64,000 nt of DNA from an uncultured Erysipelotrichaceae bacterium (lineage in GTDB: Bacteria > Bacillota_I > Bacilli_A > RFN20 > CAG-826). Position 1 is the first letter of the stretch, and the number at the start of each line of letters is the position of its first letter. This document shows positions 18,174 to 27,148 of the stretch, piece by piece. Under the pieces are notes generated by a model, which had not been told where the DNA came from, searched no databases, and saw only the letters and a list, made by a program, of their open reading frames with translations. Location: contig CADAIJ010000002.1 in assembly GCA_902787955.1 (NCBI GenBank), forward strand, positions 62,001 to 126,000, in the 5' to 3' direction. A program made the translations under genes and the position numbers.

Positions 18174-19688
18174 TTATTTTCTATGTCTATATCTATTGAT
18201 AGTCGATATTAATAATTTTTCTTTAATAATAAATAATCCTATTACGTACACGACCGCGTCTATAAGAAGAACAATAATGATTTCTAACATATATGCTGCT
18301 TCTTGGTTTAAGGAGTTCTTTAAAGCATTATAAAAGACTGGACCAAGGAAATATGTGATAGCGAAGATTACTAAGCCAAACGAGGCGATTTTGAGGGTGT
18401 TTTGATTAAAGATAAGTTTCTTTGAATCTTTCCAAGTCATAGCCATCATTAGAACTAACACTAATAAGTCGGTAACTGATGTACCAATAGCAACACCAAA
18501 AGAAGGATTATCTTTAAAGATTACTAATCCAAATAGTAATGAGAAAACGATATTTAATAATGCTCCTCCTCCGATTGCATACATATAAATCTTTTCCTTC
18601 TTTTGAGGAACAAGGATTTGAGTGTAAATAATGTATGAAATGGAATAAGTAAGCATTAAGGAACACAAAGCAATTAAAGTGATATTTGCATCCTTATAAC
18701 CACCATCATAGTTACCAGATATTAACGAAGTAATAGGGGTGGCTAACGCTGTCATGGTTGCGATAGCGGGAATTGTTATAAATAAAGCGATATTAACCGC
18801 ATATCTATTTAGATTGAAATATTGTTTCTCGTCTTTCTTTTCATAGTAATAAGTCGCTCTCGGAATAAAGACTACGGATAAGGCGGTCATAACCCCTATA
18901 ACAATTTCAACGCCTTTAACACCAACAGAATATGAACCAACGCTAGCTTTAGATGTATCAATGATACCTAAAATAAATGCATCAGTCTTATCGTATATCG
19001 CAGCGAGTAAAGAAATTACAAATAAAACACCTAAGATATTGAAATATTGTTTAAAGTCTAATTTCCCTACTTTTTGGAATTTAAATATCTTTGGTAGATA
19101 AATAAGGTTTGAAATAACTATTAATATTGTCCCCGCAATCGAGAAGAAAGCATATAGAGTTACATGGCTAGGATTTTTAATAAATAAAAAGATAAGAATA
19201 TCAGTTAGCATGAAGATAATAATTGATCTAACCGACATATATAAATGTTTTTCGTATGCAGTGAATAACCATTCAAAAGAAAGAACTCCTGCAAGGAAAT
19301 TTAAGGAAAGAATAAACACTAAAGAAGTGTAGTTATAAGAATAACCAGCATTTTCTTTAAAAGCAGGAATAACAAAGACCAATAAAGTCATTAAAGCAAA
19401 TGATAATAATGTCATAACTGCTTGGATGATAAAGAGTTCTTGTACTTTTTTATTTAGTTTAACTGGATCATTTTTAACTTTTACCACTTCTCTAACAGCA
19501 ATATTAGGAATAGAGATTCTAGCCAAGATAAAGAAATAATAAACAAATGATGATGCCCAAGAATAAGCACCTAAAGCAGAATCACCTAAAACACGACAGA
19601 CATAAGGAAAAGTGACAAACGATAAGATTGTCATTGTGAGAGTTCTTACAATATTAATTACAACTGAAGTGTTTACACTTGATTTCAT
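18174..19688 (-). CDS. Polysaccharide flippase (Wzx-like, MOP superfamily)
   Basis: A 504-residue membrane protein with 12-14 helices and the N-terminal hallmark of polysaccharide-type flippases (NIVRTLTMTILSFVTFPYV, followed by RVLGDSALGAYSWASS). Such proteins flip lipid-linked sugar repeat units across the membrane for capsule or exopolysaccharide assembly. No glycosyltransferase genes are adjacent, so its substrate cannot be inferred. It could act with the Wzy-like membrane protein at 4.9 kb, which is speculative. TATAAT on its strand (19702 to 19697) ends 8 nt before the ATG: a leaderless message. Confidence 0.85.
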   Translation of the reverse strand: MKSSVNTSVVINIVRTLTMTILSFVTFPYVCRVLGDSALGAYSWASSFVYYFFILARISIPNIAVREVVKVKNDPVKLNKKVQELFIIQAVMTLLSFALMTLLVFVIPAFKENAGYSYNYTSLVFILSLNFLAGVLSFEWLFTAYEKHLYMSVRSIIIFMLTDILIFLFIKNPSHVTLYAFFSIAGTILIVISNLIYLPKIFKFQKVGKLDFKQYFNILGVLFVISLLAAIYDKTDAFILGIIDTSKASVGSYSVGVKGVEIVIGVMTALSVVFIPRATYYYEKKDEKQYFNLNRYAVNIALFITIPAIATMTALATPITSLISGNYDGGYKDANITLIALCSLMLTYSISYIIYTQILVPQKKEKIYMYAIGGGALLNIVFSLLFGLVIFKDNPSFGVAIGTSVTDLLVLVLMMAMTWKDSKKLIFNQNTLKIASFGLVIFAITYFLGPVFYNALKNSLNQEAAYMLEIIIVLLIDAVVYVIGLFIIKEKLLISTINRYRHRK

Positions 19689-19696
19689 AATTAGAA

Positions 19697-19702
19697 ATTA
19701 TA
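19697..19702 (-). promoter_or_regulatory. -10 box of the flippase gene
   Basis: A perfect TATAAT on the minus strand lies 8 nt from the ATG at 19688. The -35 is weak. The predicted start of transcription falls at or beside the start codon. Confidence 0.55.
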
Positions 19703-19818
19703 GACATAATAAAATTTTAAAGATAGTTAAATCATTAGTTTTGATTTGTTTAGACGAGGATATATTTAAAAATATAATGTGTTTATTAAATTGGCTTATA
19801 GTTTTATCTAGTATTTGT

Positions 19819-19824
19819 TAAAAT
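19819..19824 (+). promoter_or_regulatory. -10 box of the GGDEF gene
   Basis: TAAAAT ends 10 nt before the ATG at 19835. There is no clear -35 and no Shine-Dalgarno. Confidence 0.4.
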
Positions 19825-19834
19825 AATTACTAAT

Positions 19835-20944
19835 ATGAATCCATTTTTAGAGTTTATTACTAATAATTTTATTTTGTTATTCATTGTAATAACAATGGTT
19901 TTAGTATTGATTTTTAATAAAAGACTCAATAAAAAGAGAAATATTCTTATTGGTGGAGCTTTATTGCTTGCACTTGTTTTAGCCATACTTTTAGCTTTTG
20001 AAGCTGAATTTTATAAAGATAACAACGTTATTGGTGCGGTTATCGTAAGCTACTTAGGCTATATCTTGCGCCCTGTTTGTGTATTACTTTTCATTTCTTT
20101 AATTGATGAAAGACCATCACAGCATCCGTTTATTTTCGTAATTCCTTTAATCATTAACGCAATTTATTACATGAGTGCGTTGTTTATTAATGTTCCTGAA
20201 CTCTATAACATCACATTCTATTTCACAACAAGTCCAGATGGATTAGTTTTCCATCGCGGTTATTTCAACTTTGTTGCGCACATTGTTTCCTTCCTATACT
20301 TAGCTTACCTTGTTTATGTAAATCTCAAGATTTTAAAAAGAAAACACTTGTTAGATGGAATTATTGTTTTAACTGGTGCGATTGCTGTTATTGTTTCCGT
20401 TATTTTAGAAGCAGTGGGAGTCGCTAAAAACTTATTAAATAACGTTATCGCAGTTTATACAGTTTTCTATTATTTATTCCTCTATGTCGAAGAAACAAAA
20501 AGAGATCCGCTTACAAACTTATTTGATAGACGTGCTTACTATCGTGACTTAAGTAAATACGATAGACAAATTAATGGAGTGGCGGTTATTGATATGAATG
20601 GCCTTAAATTCTTAAATGATAACTATGGACATATAGAGGGTGATAAAGGTCTTATTACAATTGGTCAAACTTTAGAAAAAGTATTTAAATCTCAACTTGT
20701 GTATCGCATTGGTGGAGATGAATTTGTGGTCTTATTCATAAACACTAATGAAGATGCATTAAATACATTAAAAGAAGCCTTCTTAATTAAATTAGGCGAA
20801 ACAAACTATCGTGCTTCTATAGGTGTTGCACTTAAAAACAAAGATGAAGATTATGCTTCGTTACTTAAACGTGCCGAAGTTATTATGTATGAAGAAAAAG
20901 CCCGTTATTATGAAGACGGCAAACACAATAGAAGAAAGAATTAG
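19835..20944 (+). CDS. Membrane-bound diguanylate cyclase (GGDEF)
   Basis: A 369-residue protein with about seven N-terminal membrane helices and a C-terminal GGDEF domain (from about residue 222). The catalytic motif GGDEF is intact (residues 293-297), as are RDPLTNLFDRRAY and DMNGLKFLNDNYGH, so it should make cyclic di-GMP from two GTP. The inhibitory RxxD site is not evident. The membrane half probably senses a ligand, but it matches no sensor I can name. No EAL or PilZ protein is in the window, so its targets are unknown. Confidence 0.85.
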   Translation: MNPFLEFITNNFILLFIVITMVLVLIFNKRLNKKRNILIGGALLLALVLAILLAFEAEFYKDNNVIGAVIVSYLGYILRPVCVLLFISLIDERPSQHPFIFVIPLIINAIYYMSALFINVPELYNITFYFTTSPDGLVFHRGYFNFVAHIVSFLYLAYLVYVNLKILKRKHLLDGIIVLTGAIAVIVSVILEAVGVAKNLLNNVIAVYTVFYYLFLYVEETKRDPLTNLFDRRAYYRDLSKYDRQINGVAVIDMNGLKFLNDNYGHIEGDKGLITIGQTLEKVFKSQLVYRIGGDEFVVLFINTNEDALNTLKEAFLIKLGETNYRASIGVALKNKDEDYASLLKRAEVIMYEEKARYYEDGKHNRRKN

Positions 20945-21072
20945 GTCAAATAACATATAAAAACCGATTTATTAAAATTTTTGCGTGAAATAAAAAAATA
21001 TTTCTTTATAAAAGTTTAGCAAAAAACCTCGTTGTTTTATTTTCATTTGATGTTTACATTTTATTTAAAGAG

Positions 21073-21078
21073 TATAAT
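21073..21078 (+). promoter_or_regulatory. Promoter -10 with a long 5' leader before the six-helix protein gene
   Basis: TATAAT with an upstream TTTACA at a short 14-bp spacing, or TGTTTA at 16 bp. It gives a leader of roughly 115 nt containing copy B of the recurring element and a GTTCCT/AGGAAC pairing (about 21102/21134). Confidence 0.45.
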
Positions 21079-21130
21079 AACAATGCTGCTTTAATAATTG
21101 TTCCTGTTATTTTGGTAGCACAAATTCTTC

Positions 21131-21178
21131 TTTAGGAACTCTTCTTTTTGAGACAAAAATTCCCAAAGAAGGGACTAT
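21131..21178 (+). repeat. Recurring TTTTCCCAAAG element, copy B
   Basis: CTTTAGGAA pairs with TTCCCAAAG with one A-C mismatch, followed by AAGGGACTATA. Unlike the other copies it lies inside a predicted 5' leader. Confidence 0.5.
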
Positions 21179-21201
21179 ATATCGTTTATTTGGAGGTATG
21201 T

Positions 21202-21855
21202 ATGGAAAATAAAAACGGATTTCAACCTGTAATTGTTTTATCAATTGTTAGTATTTTACTTTCTGTATTTTCAATTGCTGCTGATGCAATCGTTCAAAAG
21301 ATCAATAACGGATATAATGATGCTTATATTATTTTATTTGTATCCGCAATTGCGTTAGGTGTTCTTTATTTAGCATCTTCTACTACTAGAAAGCAAAAAA
21401 TGCTCGATGCTATTAACCTAGTCACTAATATTGTCTTAATTATTTTTGGTTCCGTTGTGGCAATTGCTGAATATTCTAATTTCGTTCAAGACAATAACCT
21501 TGGTATTATTTATGGCTTAAGATTTGCTGTTGGTTTAGTAGTGATGGTGGCAGCTATTCTTAAACTTATCTATTTCTTCATCTCGAGAAACAGTGAATCC
21601 ATTCGTAAGATTTATAGCACTATCACCTTACTCACCATTATTTGTATTTCAATTTACCTTGCTATGTTTATTGCTCATGAAGCAATGATTTCTTATGAAA
21701 AAAACATGGTTCCATTTATTCATCTCTTCTTATTCGTTGCCTCAATCTTAGTGTTTACTATCCTTTCTTATGTTTCTCCTCGTTCAAATATTGAAGAGAA
21801 AAAAGAAGAAAATACCGAAGAAATTGAAGTTATTAACCAAGAAGAAAATAAATAA
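21202..21855 (+). CDS. Six-helix membrane protein of unknown function
   Basis: A 217-residue protein with six hydrophobic segments and a short acidic tail (about 20 residues rich in E, K and N). No family recognised. The frame is open from 21148, but GGAGG at 21192-21196 selects the ATG at 21202. The leader upstream is about 115 nt and holds a copy of the recurring element, unlike the near-leaderless genes around it. A strong terminator follows at 21882. Confidence 0.6.
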   Translation: MENKNGFQPVIVLSIVSILLSVFSIAADAIVQKINNGYNDAYIILFVSAIALGVLYLASSTTRKQKMLDAINLVTNIVLIIFGSVVAIAEYSNFVQDNNLGIIYGLRFAVGLVVMVAAILKLIYFFISRNSESIRKIYSTITLLTIICISIYLAMFIAHEAMISYEKNMVPFIHLFLFVASILVFTILSYVSPRSNIEEKKEENTEEIEVINQEENK

Positions 21856-21881
21856 AGGTTTAACAAAGTTAAAAAGTATAT

Positions 21882-21907
21882 AAGGGCTCGTTATTGAGCC
21901 CTTTTCC
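21882..21907 (+). terminator. Intrinsic terminator
   Basis: AAGGGCTC at 21882-21889 and GAGCCCTT at 21896-21903 form an 8-bp stem followed by a T-rich tract. It separates the six-helix protein gene from the ABC transporter pair. Confidence 0.85.
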
Positions 21908-21941
21908 TTTTCTAAAGAAAGCCTTTACATGAATTAATATT

Positions 21942-21970
21942 TTGTATTACAAAACTAATTGACATATAAT
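21942..21970 (+). promoter_or_regulatory. Promoter of the ATPase-FtsX pair
   Basis: TTGTAT at 21942-21947, a 17-bp spacer and TATAAT at 21965-21970. The ATG follows after 13 bp, so the leader is about 6 nt with no Shine-Dalgarno. Confidence 0.7.
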
Positions 21971-21983
21971 TCCATTTACGACT

Positions 21984-24308
21984 ATGGCAACGATTAAATT
22001 AGATCAAGTTTCAAAGATTTATAATAACGACGGCGCTTCCGCTGTCGGTATTCAAAACATTTCCCTAGAGTTAAACCTAGGTGAATTTGTCGCGATTACT
22101 GGTGAATCTGGTTCAGGTAAATCCACTTTCTTAAATGTTGTTTCCATGATGGACACATATGAAGAAGGTGAACTTTTTATCAATGACAAATCTACAGTTG
22201 AATTTACAAAAGCAGATTTTGCTAATTATCGTTCCAATTATGTTTCATTTATTTTCCAAGAATACAATCTAGTGGATTCTTTCACTGTTTTAGATAACGT
22301 CATGCTTCCTTTAATCTCTCGTGGGTATAAGAAACAAGAAGCTAAAAAGATTGCTAAAGACGCTATTTCTAAAGTTGGTCTTGATAAAGTTATCAGACAT
22401 AAAGCAACTCATCTTTCTGGTGGTGAAAAACAAAGAACAGTTATTGCTAGAGCTTTAGTTAGTGATACACCAATTATTGCTTGTGATGAACCTACAGGTA
22501 ACTTAGATAGTGAAACTGCTAAATCAATTATCAATCTTTTAGCGAAAGTCGCTCCTAATAAATTAATCTTATTTGTCACCCATGATTATCAATCTATTTC
22601 TCATGTTGCAACTAGACACATCATCTTAAAAGACTCTCATCTTGAAAGTGATACGATGATTCAAAAGCCAGAGAAGATTGAACTTCCTCAAGAAGAAAAA
22701 AGAAATCATGCTTCTATTTTCCAAAGTATTTTATTAGGTTTAAAAGATGTTGTTTCTACTCCTAAGAAATCTACTTTATCTTTCTTAATTAGTTTATTAA
22801 TATCCTTATCTTCAATTGCTATTCTTTCTGGTGCATTCGCTCTTATTGAACCTGCTAGTGAACAAATCACTACTGTTAATTCGACCTATGCAGAAAAGAA
22901 TCACTCTAAAAATAGAGCAGCAGCATTTGGAAAAGGTAGAAACGGCGCAGAGCTCAAGGATTTTACAGTAGATTCTGATGTTTTCGTTGACGTTGGTAAC
23001 ATCGTTTCTAGTCAATATAGTACAGTTATTAGAACTGACATGAACTTTGACGCTAGCGAAATTAACATCCCTCATAAAGGTGATGAAATGATTAAGATTA
23101 GAGAAGATAACCACGAACCAACTGCGGTTAATGAATGTGCATTAGGCGTGTCTAAGAAAGTATTCAATTCCTTTGTTTCTCAAGCCTATGCTTATGATTA
23201 CTTCTATAAACATTTCTTAACTAAAGCAGGTTTTGCTTCTAATGTTACTGTTACTCCAAATGGTATAACTGGAACTAACTTCTCTTATAAACCTACTGCG
23301 GTTTATCTTATTGATAATGATAATGAATTTGATTATTCCTTAATCCTTTCATTAAAGGCGATTAAAGCTCTCCATAATAGTCTCTACGATATTTACAAGA
23401 ATAGTAGTGATTTAATTAATCCAAGTGCGAAGGATGATTATGTTGGAGAAGCTACATATTCTGTTGCGGATTCTAATATTGTTTATAACTCCGCGTACGA
23501 TACCTTTATTGAAGTTATTGATTTCACTAAGGTTTATTTGCCATCTTCTCGTAAGGGATTTGATTTAGAAATTTCATTTAGAAATTCTACTGTTACTGTT
23601 CCTACTGAAGACATTGTTTATAATGACTCCCTTCCAGGCGTAGTTCTTTATAAATCATCATTCTTAAGATACTTTGCAGATGAATATCAAATGGCGTCTT
23701 ATTACACAAACGACTATAGTAAGACTGATAATATTGTTTCGTCATTACAAAGTAATGAATTCATTGCGTATAAAGCTAGTGTTCCTCAAAGTAGAGAAGT
23801 TAAGATTAGTGATCACGGTTATGAAAGTTTACTTATGATGGTGGGCTATGCTGTTGTCTTTACTGCCGCGGCTATCTTAATCGCCTTCCTTGGTTCGCTT
23901 ATTTTAGGTGTTATTTATAATTCACAAAAGAAAGACTACGCTATCTTCTCTTCCTTATCTTTCTCAAGAAAAGAAATTAGAGTAATTAACTTTGTTGAAA
24001 TTTCTTCGTTCTTTATTGTTACCTCAGTATTCTCTTATCTTCTTATGTTCTTTACATCAGGAGCGTTAGGAAATTACTTTGGTGATTTAGCTATCTTTGG
24101 TGGTTTAGATAATGCTTTAGCAGCGACAATGGAAGGTTTAGCCACAACTTTACAATCTATTTATCGTTATGTAACCACCCCAATATTTATCGTTGCCTTC
24201 TTCTTATTTAACTTAATATTTGCCTTCCTTGTTTCAACATGGATTATGAATAAATTTGACCGCAAGACACTTGCTAATAACCTTCGTAAAGGAGGTGAAC
24301 TCTTATGA
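21984..24308 (+). CDS. ABC transporter with fused ATPase and FtsX-type permease (first of a pair)
   Basis: A 774-residue protein. Residues 1-230 are a LolD/MacB-type ATPase (Walker A GESGSGKST, signature LSGGEKQR, Walker B IIACDEPTGNLD). The rest is an FtsX-like permease with one helix near residue 265, a large extracytoplasmic domain (about 285-610) and three C-terminal helices. Transporters of this type expel antimicrobial peptides or lipids, release lipoproteins or transmit mechanical signals. They do not import. The last 4 bp (ATGA) overlap the next gene, which has the same layout, so the two likely form a heterodimer. Confidence 0.8.
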   Translation: MATIKLDQVSKIYNNDGASAVGIQNISLELNLGEFVAITGESGSGKSTFLNVVSMMDTYEEGELFINDKSTVEFTKADFANYRSNYVSFIFQEYNLVDSFTVLDNVMLPLISRGYKKQEAKKIAKDAISKVGLDKVIRHKATHLSGGEKQRTVIARALVSDTPIIACDEPTGNLDSETAKSIINLLAKVAPNKLILFVTHDYQSISHVATRHIILKDSHLESDTMIQKPEKIELPQEEKRNHASIFQSILLGLKDVVSTPKKSTLSFLISLLISLSSIAILSGAFALIEPASEQITTVNSTYAEKNHSKNRAAAFGKGRNGAELKDFTVDSDVFVDVGNIVSSQYSTVIRTDMNFDASEINIPHKGDEMIKIREDNHEPTAVNECALGVSKKVFNSFVSQAYAYDYFYKHFLTKAGFASNVTVTPNGITGTNFSYKPTAVYLIDNDNEFDYSLILSLKAIKALHNSLYDIYKNSSDLINPSAKDDYVGEATYSVADSNIVYNSAYDTFIEVIDFTKVYLPSSRKGFDLEISFRNSTVTVPTEDIVYNDSLPGVVLYKSSFLRYFADEYQMASYYTNDYSKTDNIVSSLQSNEFIAYKASVPQSREVKISDHGYESLLMMVGYAVVFTAAAILIAFLGSLILGVIYNSQKKDYAIFSSLSFSRKEIRVINFVEISSFFIVTSVFSYLLMFFTSGALGNYFGDLAIFGGLDNALAATMEGLATTLQSIYRYVTTPIFIVAFFLFNLIFAFLVSTWIMNKFDRKTLANNLRKGGELL

Positions 24309-27079
24309 TAAAAGTAGAACATTTAAATAAATACTACAATAAGGGTAAATCCAACGAAATTCATGTTATTAATGATGTGTCTTTTGAATTCCCTGAAAAA
24401 GGATTTATCACTATCTTAGGTAAATCTGGTTCAGGTAAAACAACCCTTCTTAATGTTATAAGTGGTCTTGATTCCGCTGATAGTGGAACTATTTCATATC
24501 GTAAAGGCTTAAAGGTCTTTGAAAAATATGAAATGGGTAGAATGGATCATTTTAGAATCAGAAATATTGGTTACATTTTCCAAAACTATTTAATCCTTCC
24601 TGAAGAAACAGTCTTTGAAAATGTTGATGATTCTTTAAAACTCTGTGGTATTCAAGACGCTAAAGAAAGAAAAGTTAGAACTAACGCTGCTTTAAAAGCG
24701 GTTGGTATGTCTAAATATAGACGTAAATATTGTTCAGCCTTATCTGGTGGACAAAAGCAAAGAGTAGGTATTGCCCGTGCTCTTGCTAAGATGCCTAAGA
24801 TTATTATCGCTGACGAACCTACTGGTAACTTAGATAGTGAAAACTCAATTGAAATCATGAGAATTTTAAAAGATATCTCAAAGAACTATCTTGTTGTCAT
24901 GGTTACTCATAATGAACGTTTAGCGTGGGCTTTTGGTGACCGTATCATTAACTATAAAGACGGTAGGATTATCTCTGATGTTTTAAATGATGAAAACACT
25001 AAAAAGTCTTATGAACTTGGCCGTCCAAGAAAAGAAGATAACATTCTTTATTTAAGTGACTATAAAGAGAATAAATTAGAAAAAGATGGCGTCTCTGCTA
25101 GTGTTTTTGCTACTGATCCATCTAAGATTAACCTCAATATTAAGGTTATTGAAAGAGACGGAAAACGTTATTTATTCGTTGATGATGAAAACATTATTAT
25201 TAACGATCGAATGATGGAAATTGTTGAAAAACGTCCTGAAGTAATAGAAGAAGATAAGATTGAAGAAAAAGGTTCGACATTCGATGCTTCCGGCTTTACT
25301 AAAGTTAATCGACATCCAGTGCCATTCTTCACTTTATTTAAACAAGCCTTCTTTAATTTCTTCCATGAAAAGAAGATGAGAACCGGTGCGTTTAAAGTAT
25401 TATCTGCAATCTTAGGTGTTGGTTTAGCAGTTGTCGCGATTGTTACATATTTCACTTTCTACACTGCAGATTATTCTAACGCCCAAAGAGCTTTAGATAC
25501 TGATTCTTATTCACTTGGTTACGCAAATTCAGATGTCACTATTCCAAAGACGTTTGATTCTAATTTATTTACTGAAGCTGTTACTAACCAAGAGGAAAGC
25601 GGAATTACTGGTATCGTTACTTCTTACACAATCAATGCTTATAACTTTGGGTTAGGTAAAGTTACTGGTGTTTCTGATTCTTATGCCTGTGCAGCGATTA
25701 GAATGCCGCAAGTAAATGGCGAAAACCCATCTCCAAGATATGGTGTTAACCCAGATGTTAATGGAATTATGGTTTCTACAGGTGCGATTGATTTAGCGAT
25801 GCCTGAATTTACTAAACGTGGTTATAAATATGAATCATTATTAGGAAAGAACTTCTTATCCGCCACTGGAACTAGACTTTATAACAATTCATCCGATGTC
25901 TCTCCAGTTATTACTGGTATTGTTGATGAATATAAACCATATATCTATCTTTCTAAAGAAGGTGCGGTATCTCAATATGACGCTTTAATTGGAACCCATA
26001 CTTATATTCCTGATATTTATGGTCGAAATAGAAGAATCTCATTCTCTTTACTTGAAAGAATTAACTTTATGAGTAGAGATGAAGCTAGTTATACTGAGGC
26101 GATTACTGGTACTAGAAACGCTGCTTCTATTAACGTTATTATTTCTAGTGCTGCCGAAAACTTATTTAATGAAGACTTTGCGGTAGATAGAAACTTCTAT
26201 AATGTTGTGGGTGTCTTCGAAAGTAATGAAAACATTGCCATCTTTGATGAAGATATTGATTTTGAAGCGTATCAAGAACTTGAAGGTGCTGATTCTTTAC
26301 TTGCTACAAGATTCTATTCTGAAGTTCCAGCTGGACTTGAACTTGTTGATGGAAGACTTCCAACTAAACCAAACGAATTCTTAGTAAGTGAAAATAACAC
26401 TCTTGATGATGATTCAATTGTTGGTCACTATAAGAAGGCTGATCATAATATTGGTGCGGTTTATACCTCAATCTATACTTCTATAATTAATAACTATGAA
26501 CAAATTAGAAATTTACCTGGTTCATATTATGGTGTTATTTCTGAAAACTTCTCATCTAGTTATAAAACAAGCCTTTATGTTAAAGACTTTGCTAAAGCAG
26601 ATAAGTATCTAAAGAATATTGAAGAATATTATCAATTAGTCACTACGACTGATGCCTTAAACGAAGCTAATAACAAAACTTTAAACAGTGATTCTAAGAT
26701 TATTATGTTAGCTGTTTGCGGTGGCATCTTAGTCTTAATGTTTGCTATTGTTACTATCGCTACTAGAAGTAATATGATTAGACAAATCTACACGATTAGC
26801 GTCTTCCGTTCTTTAGGTGCATCTAGAAAAGATTTACATAAGATGTTTATCGCTAAAGATCTTGTCTCATTCTTACTTACTATGTTTAGCGGTATCGTTG
26901 TAACTTATGTCTTATCTTGGATAATCTTGGGTTCACTTGGTTTATACCTTGCTCCATTCTGGTTATTCATTATAACTTCCATCTTAGCGTATGGCTTAAG
27001 CTTACTAGGAACAATGATTCCACTTTGGGGCTTACTTGCTAAAACACCAACTAAGATTTCTACTAAATATGATATCTAG
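24305..27079 (+). CDS. ABC transporter with fused ATPase and FtsX-type permease (second of a pair)
   Basis: A 924-residue relative of the preceding protein. The ATPase occupies residues 1-225 (Walker A GKSGSGKTT, signature LSGGQKQR, Walker B IIIADEPTGNLD). A charged linker follows to about residue 340, then a helix (VLSAILGVGLAVVAIVTYF), a large extracytoplasmic domain (about 385-785) and three helices at the end. AAAGGAGGTG lies 9-10 bp before the ATG. The extracytoplasmic domains of the two subunits share little sequence, consistent with a heteromeric substrate-handling chamber. The substrate is unknown. Peptide-antibiotic efflux or self-protection is possible. Confidence 0.8.
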   Translation: MIKVEHLNKYYNKGKSNEIHVINDVSFEFPEKGFITILGKSGSGKTTLLNVISGLDSADSGTISYRKGLKVFEKYEMGRMDHFRIRNIGYIFQNYLILPEETVFENVDDSLKLCGIQDAKERKVRTNAALKAVGMSKYRRKYCSALSGGQKQRVGIARALAKMPKIIIADEPTGNLDSENSIEIMRILKDISKNYLVVMVTHNERLAWAFGDRIINYKDGRIISDVLNDENTKKSYELGRPRKEDNILYLSDYKENKLEKDGVSASVFATDPSKINLNIKVIERDGKRYLFVDDENIIINDRMMEIVEKRPEVIEEDKIEEKGSTFDASGFTKVNRHPVPFFTLFKQAFFNFFHEKKMRTGAFKVLSAILGVGLAVVAIVTYFTFYTADYSNAQRALDTDSYSLGYANSDVTIPKTFDSNLFTEAVTNQEESGITGIVTSYTINAYNFGLGKVTGVSDSYACAAIRMPQVNGENPSPRYGVNPDVNGIMVSTGAIDLAMPEFTKRGYKYESLLGKNFLSATGTRLYNNSSDVSPVITGIVDEYKPYIYLSKEGAVSQYDALIGTHTYIPDIYGRNRRISFSLLERINFMSRDEASYTEAITGTRNAASINVIISSAAENLFNEDFAVDRNFYNVVGVFESNENIAIFDEDIDFEAYQELEGADSLLATRFYSEVPAGLELVDGRLPTKPNEFLVSENNTLDDDSIVGHYKKADHNIGAVYTSIYTSIINNYEQIRNLPGSYYGVISENFSSSYKTSLYVKDFAKADKYLKNIEEYYQLVTTTDALNEANNKTLNSDSKIIMLAVCGGILVLMFAIVTIATRSNMIRQIYTISVFRSLGASRKDLHKMFIAKDLVSFLLTMFSGIVVTYVLSWIILGSLGLYLAPFWLFIITSILAYGLSLLGTMIPLWGLLAKTPTKISTKYDI

Positions 27080-27106
27080 TCTCTCATTTGAGAGACTTTC
27101 TTTTAT
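27078..27106 (+). terminator. Intrinsic terminator after the ABC pair
   Basis: AGTCTCTC at 27078-27085 and GAGAGACT at 27090-27097 form a perfect 8-bp stem with an ATTT loop and a following T-rich tract. It overlaps the stop codon. Confidence 0.85.
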
Positions 27107-27111
27107 TTAAG

Positions 27112-27140
27112 TTGATAATAATCTAATTTACTAATATCAT
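27112..27140 (+). promoter_or_regulatory. rarA promoter giving a leaderless mRNA
   Basis: TTGATA at 27112-27117, a 17-bp spacer and TATCAT at 27135-27140. The ATG lies 8 nt after the -10, where transcription is expected to begin. Confidence 0.7.
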
Positions 27141-27148
27141 TTTGATAT

